Shown here one piece after another: positions 19,045 to 27,529 of a DNA stretch of 64,000 nt. The notes beneath the pieces are model-generated. The model searched no databases. It had not been told where the DNA came from and was given only the letters and a program-made list of their open reading frames with translations. The DNA comes from Maricaulis alexandrii (lineage in GTDB: Bacteria; Pseudomonadota; Alphaproteobacteria; Caulobacterales; Maricaulaceae): NCBI RefSeq assembly GCF_005871165.1, contig NZ_SWKP01000005.1, positions 310,001 through 374,000 of the forward strand, in the 5' to 3' direction. The position numbers were made by a program, and so were the translations under genes. How positions within the stretch are numbered: position 1 is the stretch's first letter; every line of letters begins with the position of its first letter.

Positions 19045-20055
19045 ATGGGGAAGATTTCGGATATTGCGGAACGGGCGGGTGTGTCGTCCAAGACCGTGTC
19101 GCGGATCCTCAACGGGCATCCCAATATCAGCGAGAAAACCCGCCGCAAGGTGGAAGAGGCCATCACCGCGCTGGGCTATGAGCCGCGGGCTGCGTCCGCC
19201 GGTTTCAACGGGGCCGGGCATCGCGGAATCGGTGTCCTGTTCGGGGATCCGGATGCGGGCTACCAGATCAGTGTCTACCAGGCCTTGCTCGACGCCTGCC
19301 GCGACAGCGGGTATTTCCTCGCGGTCGAGGCGTTTGACGAGACGGCCAAGGACTGGGGTGATCAGGTCCGGGGCTTTATCGAACGGTCCGGTGTGCGCCG
19401 GGTCATCCTGGTGCCACCGCTTTGCGACTCCTTCGAAATCCAGAACCTGCTCAAGCAGATGGGCGTTCACTTTGCCCTGATATCGCCGTCACGCCCGGTG
19501 TCCGGCGCGGACTCCATCGCCATGGACGATCGCCTGGCGGCGATGGAAATGACTCAACATCTCATTGGTTTGGGGCATCGGCGGATCGGTTTTCTTAGTG
19601 GCCGTCCGGGCCATGTCGCGACGCTCTTGCGCCGGCAGGGTTTTGACGAGGCCTTCGGCCTGGCGGGTCTGCCCCTGCCGGAAGAAAGCCTGATCCGGTC
19701 GGCGGACTTTTCCTTCCACCCCGCCATGGACGCGGCGCGCTCCTTGCTGACCTTGCCGGATCGTCCGACGGCCATATTTGCCTCCAATGACGAGATGGCG
19801 GCTGCGGTGATCATGGTGGCCAATGATCTGGGCCTGTCCATTCCGGCGGACATTTCCGTGGCCGGCTTCGACGGGTCGCAGATTTCCCAGACGATCTGGC
19901 CGGAACTCACGACGGTGCGGCAGCCTTATGAGGCGATGGCCCGGATGGCGGTCGAACTGGTTTCCAGGCCGGATTCGGAGGCCGGGCAGGCGGCCGGGAT
20001 CCAGGTTCTGCCCCACACACTGGTGGTTCGGGGGTCAACCGCGGAAAAGGCCTGA
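19045..20055 (+). CDS. LacI-family transcriptional regulator
   Basis: A 336-residue sugar-responsive repressor. The N-terminal HTH is unmistakable (KISDIAERAGVSSKTVSRIL, then NISEKTRRKVEEAITALGYEP). A periplasmic-binding-protein-like ligand domain follows, with HRRIGFLSG, AIFASNDEMAAAVI and ISVAGFDGSQI. The start at 19045 has GGGGAG four bases upstream; in-frame sequence before it holds the operator palindromes and is therefore non-coding. It is transcribed toward the TonB receptor and glucanase genes and probably controls them. The effector is probably a glucan oligosaccharide or glucose derivative (inference). Confidence 0.93.
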   Translation: MGKISDIAERAGVSSKTVSRILNGHPNISEKTRRKVEEAITALGYEPRAASAGFNGAGHRGIGVLFGDPDAGYQISVYQALLDACRDSGYFLAVEAFDETAKDWGDQVRGFIERSGVRRVILVPPLCDSFEIQNLLKQMGVHFALISPSRPVSGADSIAMDDRLAAMEMTQHLIGLGHRRIGFLSGRPGHVATLLRRQGFDEAFGLAGLPLPEESLIRSADFSFHPAMDAARSLLTLPDRPTAIFASNDEMAAAVIMVANDLGLSIPADISVAGFDGSQISQTIWPELTTVRQPYEAMARMAVELVSRPDSEAGQAAGIQVLPHTLVVRGSTAEKA

Positions 20056-20099
20056 ATCGCCAAGCATTGCAGGGAATGCCGCCGTCTTCAGAATACAGT

Positions 20100-20120
20100 A
20101 TTGTCCCAAAATTGTCCCAA
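20100..20120. promoter_or_regulatory. Direct-repeat operator before the TonB receptor gene
   Basis: Two copies of ATTGTCCCAA (20100-20109 and 20111-20120), repeated every 11 bp, i.e. about one helical turn. They share the half-site of the palindrome upstream of the LacI-family gene. A TTGACA element follows at 20146-20151, which could be a -35 box, though no clear -10 follows at the ideal distance. Confidence 0.55.
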
Positions 20121-20219
20121 TAATGGGGCGAAAACAAGACAAAAGTTGACACAAAGAGACAATTTGTGGAGCATAAGCGGACAAACCCGGTCAAAACCGG
20201 GGTGTTCAGGGGAGAGAAA

Positions 20220-23180
20220 ATGCCTACGAAATTACGTTCGCGCGTGCTCATGCTCGGCGCGTCGATCTTGGCCTTGTCCGCTGGGACAAGCCCGTCCTTC
20301 GCGCAGGACGGTGCCGAGAACGATGATGTCGACGTCATCACCATCAGCGGTATCCGCCAGAGTCTGGCCGCATCCATGGACATCAAGCGGGATGGCCAGG
20401 GTGTGGTGGATGCCATTTCTGCCGTCGATATCGGTAACTTCCCCGATACCAACCTCGCAGAATCCCTGCAGCGCATCACCGGCGTCTCGATCGAGCGCAA
20501 TAATGGTGAAGGCGCGACCGTCACGGTTCGCGGCTTTGGTCCGGAATTCAACCTGGTGACGCTCAATGGCCGGCAAATGCCGACCTCGTCGCTCGGCGAC
20601 GGCGCCAGCCCGCCCTCTTCCCGCTCCTTCGATTTCGGCAATCTGGCCTCCGAGGGCATTGCCGGGGTCGAGGTCTACAAGACGTCCCGCGCCTCGGTTC
20701 CCACTGGCGGCATCGGCTCGGTGATCAATATCCGCACGACGCGCCCGCTCGAAGCGCCGGGCATGCGGTTCGTGGTCGGCGGCAAGGGCGTCATCGACTC
20801 GACCGAGCTTTACAGCGACAGCATCACGCCGGAGATCTCCGGCATCTATTCCAACACCTTCGCGGATGACCGCGTCGGTGTCGCGGTGTCTGCCAGCTAT
20901 CAGGACCGCCAATTCGGTCATGCCCAGGCCAATGTCGGCTGGCGTGACGGCTATCTGGGCTCGGAAAACAATTGGGGCTCCCTGGCCCAGCCCGGTACGC
21001 CCGGCTTCGCCAACATTACCAACCGCCCGGGGCCGGATGATGTCTATGCGGTTCCGCAGAACGGTGAATACGCCCTGTCGGAAATTCAGCGGGAGCGGAT
21101 CAATGGTCAGCTGACCCTGCAATTCCGCCCGGTCGATTCCGTCACCGCGACGATGGACTACACCTATTCGCGCAATGAATCCTCCGTGCGTACGGGCATG
21201 GTCGGCATCTGGTTCAACCATGCCGATACGTCCAGCGCCTGGACGGACGGACCGGTTGCCGGGCCGATCTTCTATTCCGAAGACTTCGGCACCGCCTATT
21301 CGGACCTGTCCTATTCCGGCGCCCTGACCGAGAATGCCTCGATCAATCGCAGCCTCGGTTTCAATGTCGAATGGGATGTCTCGGACACTCTGTCCCTGGA
21401 GCTCGACTATCACGACTCCTCAGCGGAATCGAAGCCGACCAACCCGTACGGCACCAGCGTGTCTGTCGGCACCGCCGTCTTCGGTGTGGCCATGCAGGGT
21501 CTCGACTTCAGCGAAGAGCTGCCGGTCCTCTATTATGATGCGGCACCGGGCATGGACCCGGCCGATGCATCGAACATTTTCGCGACCGGTAACGCCTTCC
21601 GGAACGCCTATCAGCGTTCGGACATCGAGCAGTTCCAGCTGCGGGGCAGCTATCGTCCCGAGATCGATTTCGTGGAGAGCCTCGACTTCGGCGTCAGCGC
21701 CACCGAGAACCGCGTCCGCTCGGCCTATGGCTTCCTGCAGAATGACTGGTGGGGCGGTATCGGTCCGGCCTCGGACATTCCGGATGACATCTTCGTCCAG
21801 CGCTCCCTGCCGAACCATTTCGACACCCTGTCGGGCAGCGACAATCCGAACATGATCCAGAACTTCTATACGTTCGATTTCGAGCGCATGGTGGGTCTGA
21901 TCGATGGTCTGTACGGCGCCTGTGGCGGTAACGGCAATTGCCTGGCCGACTACACGACCGACCGCCGGATCAGTGAGGAAAGCCTCGCGGCCTATGTCCA
22001 GGCCGACATGGCCTTCGACGTCTTCCAGCGCCCGGCCCAGCTCGTCATGGGTCTGCGCTATGAAGAGACCAGCATCGACTCGTCCGCCCTGGTGCCGATC
22101 CCGATCGGGACGCAATGGGTCGCCGACAATGAGTACGGTCTGATCTTCGACGGATCGCAGGACTTCACCACACTGACGGGCGAGTACGACCACTTCCTGC
22201 CGGCTGTCGACTTCCGGGTCGATGTTCGTGACGATGTGGTGCTGCGGGCGTCCTACAGCCAGTCCATCACGCGTCCGGCCTACAACCTGCTGCAAGGTGG
22301 TCAGACCGTGGATCAGCTCTTCCGCATTGCCGGCGGTACGGGCAGCCAGGGCGATCCGGGGCTTCTGCCCTTCGAGTCCGAGAATTTCGATCTCTCGGCT
22401 GAATGGTATTATGCCGACGATAGCTATTTCTCGATCGGCTACTTCCGCAAGAACGTCGAGAACTTCATCAGTTCCGACGTGGTCGATGTCACTGCCTTCA
22501 ACCTGCCCCACCCGGGCCAGGGCGATCGTGTAGCCGCTGCCATTGCCGCGCTGGGTCCGAATGCGACCAGCACGGATATCCGCCAGTGGATTTTCGACAA
22601 TGCGGATCCGTCGACCTTCATGGTCACGGGCACGAACAGCCTCGGCTACACCACGGGTAATATCTATGGCGTGGACGGCGAAGATCCCTTCGTGAACTTC
22701 GAAGTGAATGTGCCGGTGAACAGCGATGAAACCGCCGAGCTTTCCGGTTGGGAAATCGCGCTCCAGCATACGTTCGGGGATAGCGGGTTCGGCATGATTG
22801 CCAACTACACGATCGTCGAGGGCGACGTGGAGTACGACAATACGCTGCCGTACAATGTGACCCAGTTCACGCTGACGGGGCTGAGTGACAGCGCCAACCT
22901 GATCGGTTTTTACGACAAGGACGGTATCCAGGCCCGGATCGCCTACAATTGGCGTGACGAATACCTGGCCGGTAACGGGATCAATCCCTTCTACCGCGAG
23001 GCCTATGGCCAGATCGACATGAATGCCAGTTATGAAATCCGCGACGGTCTGACCGTCTTCGTGGAAGGCATCAATGTGACCGATGAGGCCACGCGTGGCC
23101 ATCGCCGTCACCCGAACACCGCCTTCTTCGCGGCCCAGGGTGGTGCGCGTTACATGTTCGGTGCGCGCTACACATACTAG
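20220..23180 (+). CDS. TonB-dependent receptor (Xanthomonas/Caulobacter glycan type)
   Basis: A 986-residue outer-membrane receptor for energy-dependent import of a large solute. The start at ATG 20220 has GGGGAGAG upstream. The signal peptide ends near SFAQ-DG (residue 29). The plug domain begins DVITISGIRQSLAASMDIK and includes NLAESLQRITGVSIERNNGEGATVTVRGFGPEFN-type sequence. A 22-strand barrel follows, ending MFGARYTY with a terminal aromatic. Length and plug match the TonB-Xanth-Caul subfamily, often found beside glycoside hydrolases. With GH16 and GH3 genes downstream, the likely substrate is a beta-glucan oligosaccharide such as those from laminarin (inference from context). Confidence 0.93.
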   Translation: MPTKLRSRVLMLGASILALSAGTSPSFAQDGAENDDVDVITISGIRQSLAASMDIKRDGQGVVDAISAVDIGNFPDTNLAESLQRITGVSIERNNGEGATVTVRGFGPEFNLVTLNGRQMPTSSLGDGASPPSSRSFDFGNLASEGIAGVEVYKTSRASVPTGGIGSVINIRTTRPLEAPGMRFVVGGKGVIDSTELYSDSITPEISGIYSNTFADDRVGVAVSASYQDRQFGHAQANVGWRDGYLGSENNWGSLAQPGTPGFANITNRPGPDDVYAVPQNGEYALSEIQRERINGQLTLQFRPVDSVTATMDYTYSRNESSVRTGMVGIWFNHADTSSAWTDGPVAGPIFYSEDFGTAYSDLSYSGALTENASINRSLGFNVEWDVSDTLSLELDYHDSSAESKPTNPYGTSVSVGTAVFGVAMQGLDFSEELPVLYYDAAPGMDPADASNIFATGNAFRNAYQRSDIEQFQLRGSYRPEIDFVESLDFGVSATENRVRSAYGFLQNDWWGGIGPASDIPDDIFVQRSLPNHFDTLSGSDNPNMIQNFYTFDFERMVGLIDGLYGACGGNGNCLADYTTDRRISEESLAAYVQADMAFDVFQRPAQLVMGLRYEETSIDSSALVPIPIGTQWVADNEYGLIFDGSQDFTTLTGEYDHFLPAVDFRVDVRDDVVLRASYSQSITRPAYNLLQGGQTVDQLFRIAGGTGSQGDPGLLPFESENFDLSAEWYYADDSYFSIGYFRKNVENFISSDVVDVTAFNLPHPGQGDRVAAAIAALGPNATSTDIRQWIFDNADPSTFMVTGTNSLGYTTGNIYGVDGEDPFVNFEVNVPVNSDETAELSGWEIALQHTFGDSGFGMIANYTIVEGDVEYDNTLPYNVTQFTLTGLSDSANLIGFYDKDGIQARIAYNWRDEYLAGNGINPFYREAYGQIDMNASYEIRDGLTVFVEGINVTDEATRGHRRHPNTAFFAAQGGARYMFGARYTY

Positions 23181-23205
23181 CACCGAGACCGGTGTCTGTT
23201 CCGGG

Positions 23206-23232
23206 GTCCGGGGGTTTTTTGAACCCCCGGAC
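23206..23232 (+). terminator. Strong stem-loop between TonB receptor and sapC-like gene
   Basis: An 11-bp perfect inverted repeat (GTCCGGGGGTT ... AACCCCCGGAC) with a 5-nt T-rich loop, 26 bp after the receptor stop. No T-run follows. It may end part of the transcripts or protect the receptor mRNA, making receptor expression exceed that of the downstream genes. Confidence 0.65.
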
Positions 23233-23323
23233 CTCTTCCGGACGACGCCTTCCGGCCTGTCGGCCCCCGGAACTGGCCAAAATCGGCTATTTTGCGGGTT
23301 GGACAGCCACAGGAGCGATCAAG

Positions 23324-24040
23324 ATGAGCCGCCACAGCCCCCTCTCCAGCGACACGCACAAAACCCTCCGCGTCAGCCGCGCCCGCAAGGCCGAATTGGG
23401 TGATGCCGAGATGTGCTGCCTCGTTGTTCCCGCGGAGTTCCGGGAGGTCCAGGCGCACTATCCGATCGTCTTCCAGAAAGACCCGTCCCAGGGCAGCATG
23501 AATGCCGTCGCCCTGTTCGGCTTCACTCGGGGTGAAAACCTTTTTCTCAATGCCCGAGGCTGGGATGCCCGCTATGTCCCGCTGGCCATGGACACCCGTC
23601 CCTTCCTGGTCGGACTGGACCGGGACGGTGGATCCGGGGCGCATGTCCATATCGACCTGGACCATCCGCGCGCTGAGGCGAAAACGGGTGAGCGCGTGTT
23701 CGATGAAGCCGGCGAACCCACGCCCTTCCTGCAGGCGATGACCGGCAAGCTGGGCCGCCTCCATGAAGGCTATCAGGCCAGCCGCGGTTTCTTCGACGCT
23801 CTGGAACGCCACGAGTTGCTGGAGCCTTTCTCGCTCGAGATTTCCCTAGATGATGGCAGCCAGAACCAGCTCGTTGGCTTCCAGACCATCAATGAAACCC
23901 GCCTCCAGTCACTGGATGCGGCCGCGACAGCCGAATTGCATGCAACCGGCTATCTGATGCCGATCTTCATGGCGGTCGCCTCCCTGTCGAACCTTGCCGA
24001 CCTGGTCGGCCGCAAGAATGAGAGCCTGGTCCATGCTTGA
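23324..24040 (+). CDS. SapC family protein
   Basis: A 238-residue cytoplasmic protein of the SapC family. That family is named from a Campylobacter S-layer locus and has no established biochemistry. Family features seen are HYPIVF near the start, the ALFGFTRGENLFLN segment, the WDARYVPL motif and the C-terminal region ETRLQSLDAAATAEL with a hydrophobic tail. AGGAG precedes the ATG by 8 bases. It is regularly found next to TonB receptors, JmjC-like cupins and tryptophan-halogenase-like genes in Caulobacter and Xanthomonas relatives. The next gene overlaps it by 8 bp, so the three are co-translated. No signal peptide. Confidence 0.85.
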   Translation: MSRHSPLSSDTHKTLRVSRARKAELGDAEMCCLVVPAEFREVQAHYPIVFQKDPSQGSMNAVALFGFTRGENLFLNARGWDARYVPLAMDTRPFLVGLDRDGGSGAHVHIDLDHPRAEAKTGERVFDEAGEPTPFLQAMTGKLGRLHEGYQASRGFFDALERHELLEPFSLEISLDDGSQNQLVGFQTINETRLQSLDAAATAELHATGYLMPIFMAVASLSNLADLVGRKNESLVHA

Positions 24041-25061
24041 TCAGGCCGCCGGCATATTCGCGGAGATGGAACCCATCGCAGAGCGCGATGCCGGTGACCT
24101 GTCCGCGCTTGAAGCCGGATTTGCCACGCGCAAGCCTTTCATTGTCCGGGGTTTGGCCGCCGATTGGCCGCTGACCCGGGCTGCCCAAACCTCTTCCTCC
24201 GCCGCAAGGGCCTATCTGTCCGAACGGCAAACGCAGCGCCCCTTCGTTGTGACACTGGGGCCGGCCTCCATGGCCGGCCACATTTTCTACGACGAGAACA
24301 TGGCGGTGAATATCACCACGGAGCGCCTCCCGCTGGACGCCTGCCTGGAGCGCATGGCCCGGGCGGAGGCCGAGACGCCGTCGCCGACGGTCTATCTGAG
24401 CTCCACGGACATGCACACCTATTTCAGGGGTCTGGCGGACGACCATTCGCTCGACCTGGGCGATCGCGATCCGCTGGCGAGCATCTGGATCGGTACGCGG
24501 ACCCGTGTCAGCGCCCACAATGATTTCCCGGACAACATGGCGTGCGTGGTCGGTGGTCGCCGCCGCTTTGTCCTGTTTCCGCCGGACCAGTTCCGCAATC
24601 TCTATATCGGCCCCATCGATAACACGCCGGCGGGACGTCCGATCAGCCTGGTCGACTTCCACAGGCCTGACTTCGACCGGTTTTCCAAATTCCGGGAGGC
24701 TTTGGAAACCGCGCAGGTCGCAGAGCTGGGGCCGGGCGATGCGATCTTCATCCCCTCCATGTGGTGGCACCATGTCGAGGCGCTGGATGCGTTCAACATC
24801 CTGGTGAATTTCTGGTGGCGCGACACGCCGGCCCATCTGGGCCTGCCCCAGGACGCGCTGAATCTGGCCATGATGTCGATCCGGGACCTGCCAGACGCGG
24901 ACCGCCAGCTCTGGCGGGATTTGTTCGACCATTATGTCTTCGAGGCTGACGAGACCGTGACGGCCCACATTCCCGAACAGGGCCGGGGCATTCTCGGTCC
25001 GATGACGCGGGAGATGGCGGGGCGCATCCGGGCCTATTTACTGAGGATCCTGAACCAATGA
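24033..25061 (+). CDS. Cupin-like (JmjC-type) oxygenase
   Basis: A 342-residue cupin_8/JmjC-like protein, a fold used by Fe(II)/2-oxoglutarate hydroxylases acting on protein side chains. A complete metal-ligand set can be proposed: H162 and D164 in SAHNDFP and H246 or H247 in WWHHVEAL. The segment RRRFVLFPP matches the strand usually following the HxD motif. The start at ATG 24033 overlaps the sapC-like gene by 8 bp. It ends in an ATGA overlap with the halogenase-like gene. No signal peptide, so it should act in the cytoplasm. The substrate is unknown; protein hydroxylation would be inference. Confidence 0.85.
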   Translation: MLDQAAGIFAEMEPIAERDAGDLSALEAGFATRKPFIVRGLAADWPLTRAAQTSSSAARAYLSERQTQRPFVVTLGPASMAGHIFYDENMAVNITTERLPLDACLERMARAEAETPSPTVYLSSTDMHTYFRGLADDHSLDLGDRDPLASIWIGTRTRVSAHNDFPDNMACVVGGRRRFVLFPPDQFRNLYIGPIDNTPAGRPISLVDFHRPDFDRFSKFREALETAQVAELGPGDAIFIPSMWWHHVEALDAFNILVNFWWRDTPAHLGLPQDALNLAMMSIRDLPDADRQLWRDLFDHYVFEADETVTAHIPEQGRGILGPMTREMAGRIRAYLLRILNQ

Positions 25062-26560
25062 CGCAGGCGAGCCAGAGCGCCGTTCGGCGCGTCGTGATTG
25101 CCGGGGGCGGAACCGCGGGCTGGATGACGGCCGCTGCGATCGCCAAGACGATGGGCCCGACCGTCGATCTGACCCTGGTCGAGTCCGAGATGATCGGCAC
25201 GGTGGGGGTCGGCGAGGCCACCATTCCGCCGCTGCGCACCTTCAACCGCCTGCTGGACATTCCCGAAGACGTGTTCATGCGGGAGACCAAGGCCACCTTC
25301 AAACTGGGCATCCAGTTCGAAGGCTGGACGGACGGGTCCGACCGATACATCCACTCCTTCGGCACGACGGGCCGCGATCACTGGACCAGCGGCTTCCAGC
25401 ATTTCTGGAAGCGCGGCCGGGTCGAGGGCATGGCCGGTCCGCTGAGCGATTATTGCCTGGAGTACAAGGCCGCTTTGGAAGGCAAATTCGCCCGGCTACC
25501 CAATGACGGCATGAATTACGCCTATCACTTGGACTCTGCGCTTTATGCCAAATATCTGCGCGGTTTCGCCGAACAGCACGGGGCCGTCCGGATCGAGGGC
25601 AAGATCAACGAAGTCGTGCTGGATCCGGAGAGCGGCGACATCACCGCCCTGGATCTGGACAATGGTCAGAGGGTCGAGGGCGACCTCTTCATCGATTGTA
25701 CCGGCTTCCGGGCGCTTCTGATCGAGGGCGCGCTTCAGGCGGGCTATGACGACTGGACGCATCTATTGCCCTGCGATCGCGCGATCGCGGTCCAAACCCG
25801 GGCCGTGGGAGCCGCGGCACCCTATACACGCTCCATCGCCCATGATGCCGGCTGGCAGTGGCGCATTCCGCTGCAGCACCGCATGGGCAATGGCATCGTC
25901 TATTGCAGTCAGCACCTGTCTGATGACGCGGCACGCGAACGGCTCCTGTCCACGGTCGAGGGCGAAACCCTGACCGAGCCCAATCAATTGCGCTTCCGCA
26001 CCGGGATGCGGCGCAAGCATTGGGAGCGTAATTGCATTGCCGTGGGACTGGCCAGTGGCTTCATGGAGCCGCTCGAATCCACCAGTATCCACCTGATCCA
26101 GAGGTCCGTCCTGCGTCTGTTGCGGATGTTCCCGGTAGCCGGGGTGATGGCGTGCGACCGGGACGCCTTCAATGAGCAGACGGTCGAGGATTTCGTCACG
26201 ATCCGCGACTTTCTCGTGCTGCACTACAATGTCACCGAGCGCACCGACAGTGCCTTCTGGCGGCAGTGCCGGCGCCTGCCGATCCCGGACAGTCTCGCCC
26301 ACCGGATTGAACTCTTCTCGAAGACCGGCCGGATCCACTGCGCCGGGGATGAATTGTTCCGCGAAAACTCCTGGCTGCAGGTGATGCTGGGTCAGGGCCT
26401 GGAACCGGACTTCTACCACCCGATCGCGGACAAGATGCCGCGTGAGGAGCTCCAGCGCTTCCTCGAGCAGATCCGGCAATCCGTCAGCCAGACCGTCGAC
26501 GGCCTGCCGCTGCACGAGGACTATGTCCGCCAGTATTGCGATGCCGGGGAGACGGTCTGA
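25058..26560 (+). CDS. Tryptophan 7-halogenase-like flavoenzyme
   Basis: A 500-residue FAD-dependent protein of the tryptophan halogenase family. The dinucleotide motif GGGTAG is at residues 16-21. The lysine that forms the haloamine in PrnA aligns with K82 (ATFKLGIQF). The family hallmark WxWxIP is present as WQWRIP (W266, W268, I270, P271), and the FAD segment GFMEPLESTSIHLIQ follows. All catalytic hallmarks are therefore intact. Yet it lies in a polysaccharide-utilisation locus, not a natural-product cluster, and no flavin reductase is adjacent. Starts in an ATGA overlap with the cupin gene. Real substrate and halogenation activity are unproven for this clade. Confidence 0.9.
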   Translation: MTQASQSAVRRVVIAGGGTAGWMTAAAIAKTMGPTVDLTLVESEMIGTVGVGEATIPPLRTFNRLLDIPEDVFMRETKATFKLGIQFEGWTDGSDRYIHSFGTTGRDHWTSGFQHFWKRGRVEGMAGPLSDYCLEYKAALEGKFARLPNDGMNYAYHLDSALYAKYLRGFAEQHGAVRIEGKINEVVLDPESGDITALDLDNGQRVEGDLFIDCTGFRALLIEGALQAGYDDWTHLLPCDRAIAVQTRAVGAAAPYTRSIAHDAGWQWRIPLQHRMGNGIVYCSQHLSDDAARERLLSTVEGETLTEPNQLRFRTGMRRKHWERNCIAVGLASGFMEPLESTSIHLIQRSVLRLLRMFPVAGVMACDRDAFNEQTVEDFVTIRDFLVLHYNVTERTDSAFWRQCRRLPIPDSLAHRIELFSKTGRIHCAGDELFRENSWLQVMLGQGLEPDFYHPIADKMPREELQRFLEQIRQSVSQTVDGLPLHEDYVRQYCDAGETV

Positions 26561-26562
26561 CG

Positions 26563-27516
26563 ATGTTTCTCTCCGTCTTCATTCTGGCCGGAGCCCTGCA
26601 GGCTTCGCAGGGCGATGCTGGCCCGGAGACCGGTTGGCAACTGGTCTGGCAGGACGAGTTCGACGGAGAGGCGATCGATCCGTCGCGCTGGGGCCATGAC
26701 GTGGATTGCTGGGGTGGCGGCAATGCCGAGCGCCAGTGCTACACGCCCTGGCCGGAGAATTCCTCGGTCGAAGACGGCAACCTTGTCCTTACGGCCCGGC
26801 ACGAGACTGTTGAAGGGCCGGACCGACCGGCCGATCAGCTGGCCGATGGCGAAGAGCCGGAGATCGTGCGTCGCGAGTACTCCTCCGCTCGGCTGGTCAC
26901 GCGCGACCGTGCTGCCTGGCGCTATGGCCGGATCGAAGTCCGGGCCGAGCTGCCGCGCGGTCAGGGTGTCTGGCCGGCGATCTGGATGCTGCCGGAAGAC
27001 AATGTCTATGGCGGCTGGGCCCTGTCCGGCGAAATCGACATCATGGAAGCGGTCAATCTGGGCACGCCATGCGAAGAATGCGCCAGCGGGGTCGAGGACC
27101 GGGTTCTGGGAACGCTCCATTATGGCGGCGCCTGGCCGGACAATGCCCATTCGGGCAGTTCGGTTTCCGTCGCCAATGCCGCGGAAGGCTTCCACATCTA
27201 TGGCATTGAATGGTCGCCGGCGGCGATCACCTGGTTTGTCGATGGCGAGGCCTACGCCCGCCAGACGCCGGATGACTGGCATACCCGGGGCGAGGCGCCC
27301 ACGGCCACGCCGGCAGCGCCTTTCGACCAGGCCTTTCATCTCATTCTCAACATCGCCATCGGCGGCCACCTGTCCGAGGACAACAATCTCGGCGGTGTGT
27401 CCAATGAAGGATTTCCCAAGGTGATGCGGGTGGATTGGGTGCGGGTTTATGCCTGCGCCGACGGATTTCAATCAGACGGGACCTGCCCTGCCGGCGGCTC
27501 CCCCGACAGTCAGTGA
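26563..27516 (+). CDS. GH16 endo-beta-1,3-glucanase (laminarinase-like)
   Basis: A 317-residue secreted glycoside hydrolase family 16 enzyme. A short signal peptide (MFLSVFILAGALQASQG) is followed by the beta-jelly-roll. It includes WQLVWQDEFDGEAIDPSRW, VWPAIWMLPEDN and the catalytic ExDxxE as E157-I-D159-I-M-E162. The C-terminal sequence FPKVMRVDWVRVYAC is typical of laminarinases. It begins 2 bp after the halogenase stop. It would cleave beta-1,3-glucan (laminarin-type) into oligosaccharides for the TonB receptor and GH3. Fine specificity (beta-1,3 versus mixed linkage) is inferred from family similarity. Confidence 0.92.
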   Translation: MFLSVFILAGALQASQGDAGPETGWQLVWQDEFDGEAIDPSRWGHDVDCWGGGNAERQCYTPWPENSSVEDGNLVLTARHETVEGPDRPADQLADGEEPEIVRREYSSARLVTRDRAAWRYGRIEVRAELPRGQGVWPAIWMLPEDNVYGGWALSGEIDIMEAVNLGTPCEECASGVEDRVLGTLHYGGAWPDNAHSGSSVSVANAAEGFHIYGIEWSPAAITWFVDGEAYARQTPDDWHTRGEAPTATPAAPFDQAFHLILNIAIGGHLSEDNNLGGVSNEGFPKVMRVDWVRVYACADGFQSDGTCPAGGSPDSQ

Positions 27517-27529
27517 GGGCAGACGGACC

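Noticed and set aside
21420-23183. Long minus-strand open frame opposite the first TonB receptor
   Set aside because: Composition is typical of the antisense of a high-GC gene, and the plus-strand receptor is continuous with all expected domains.
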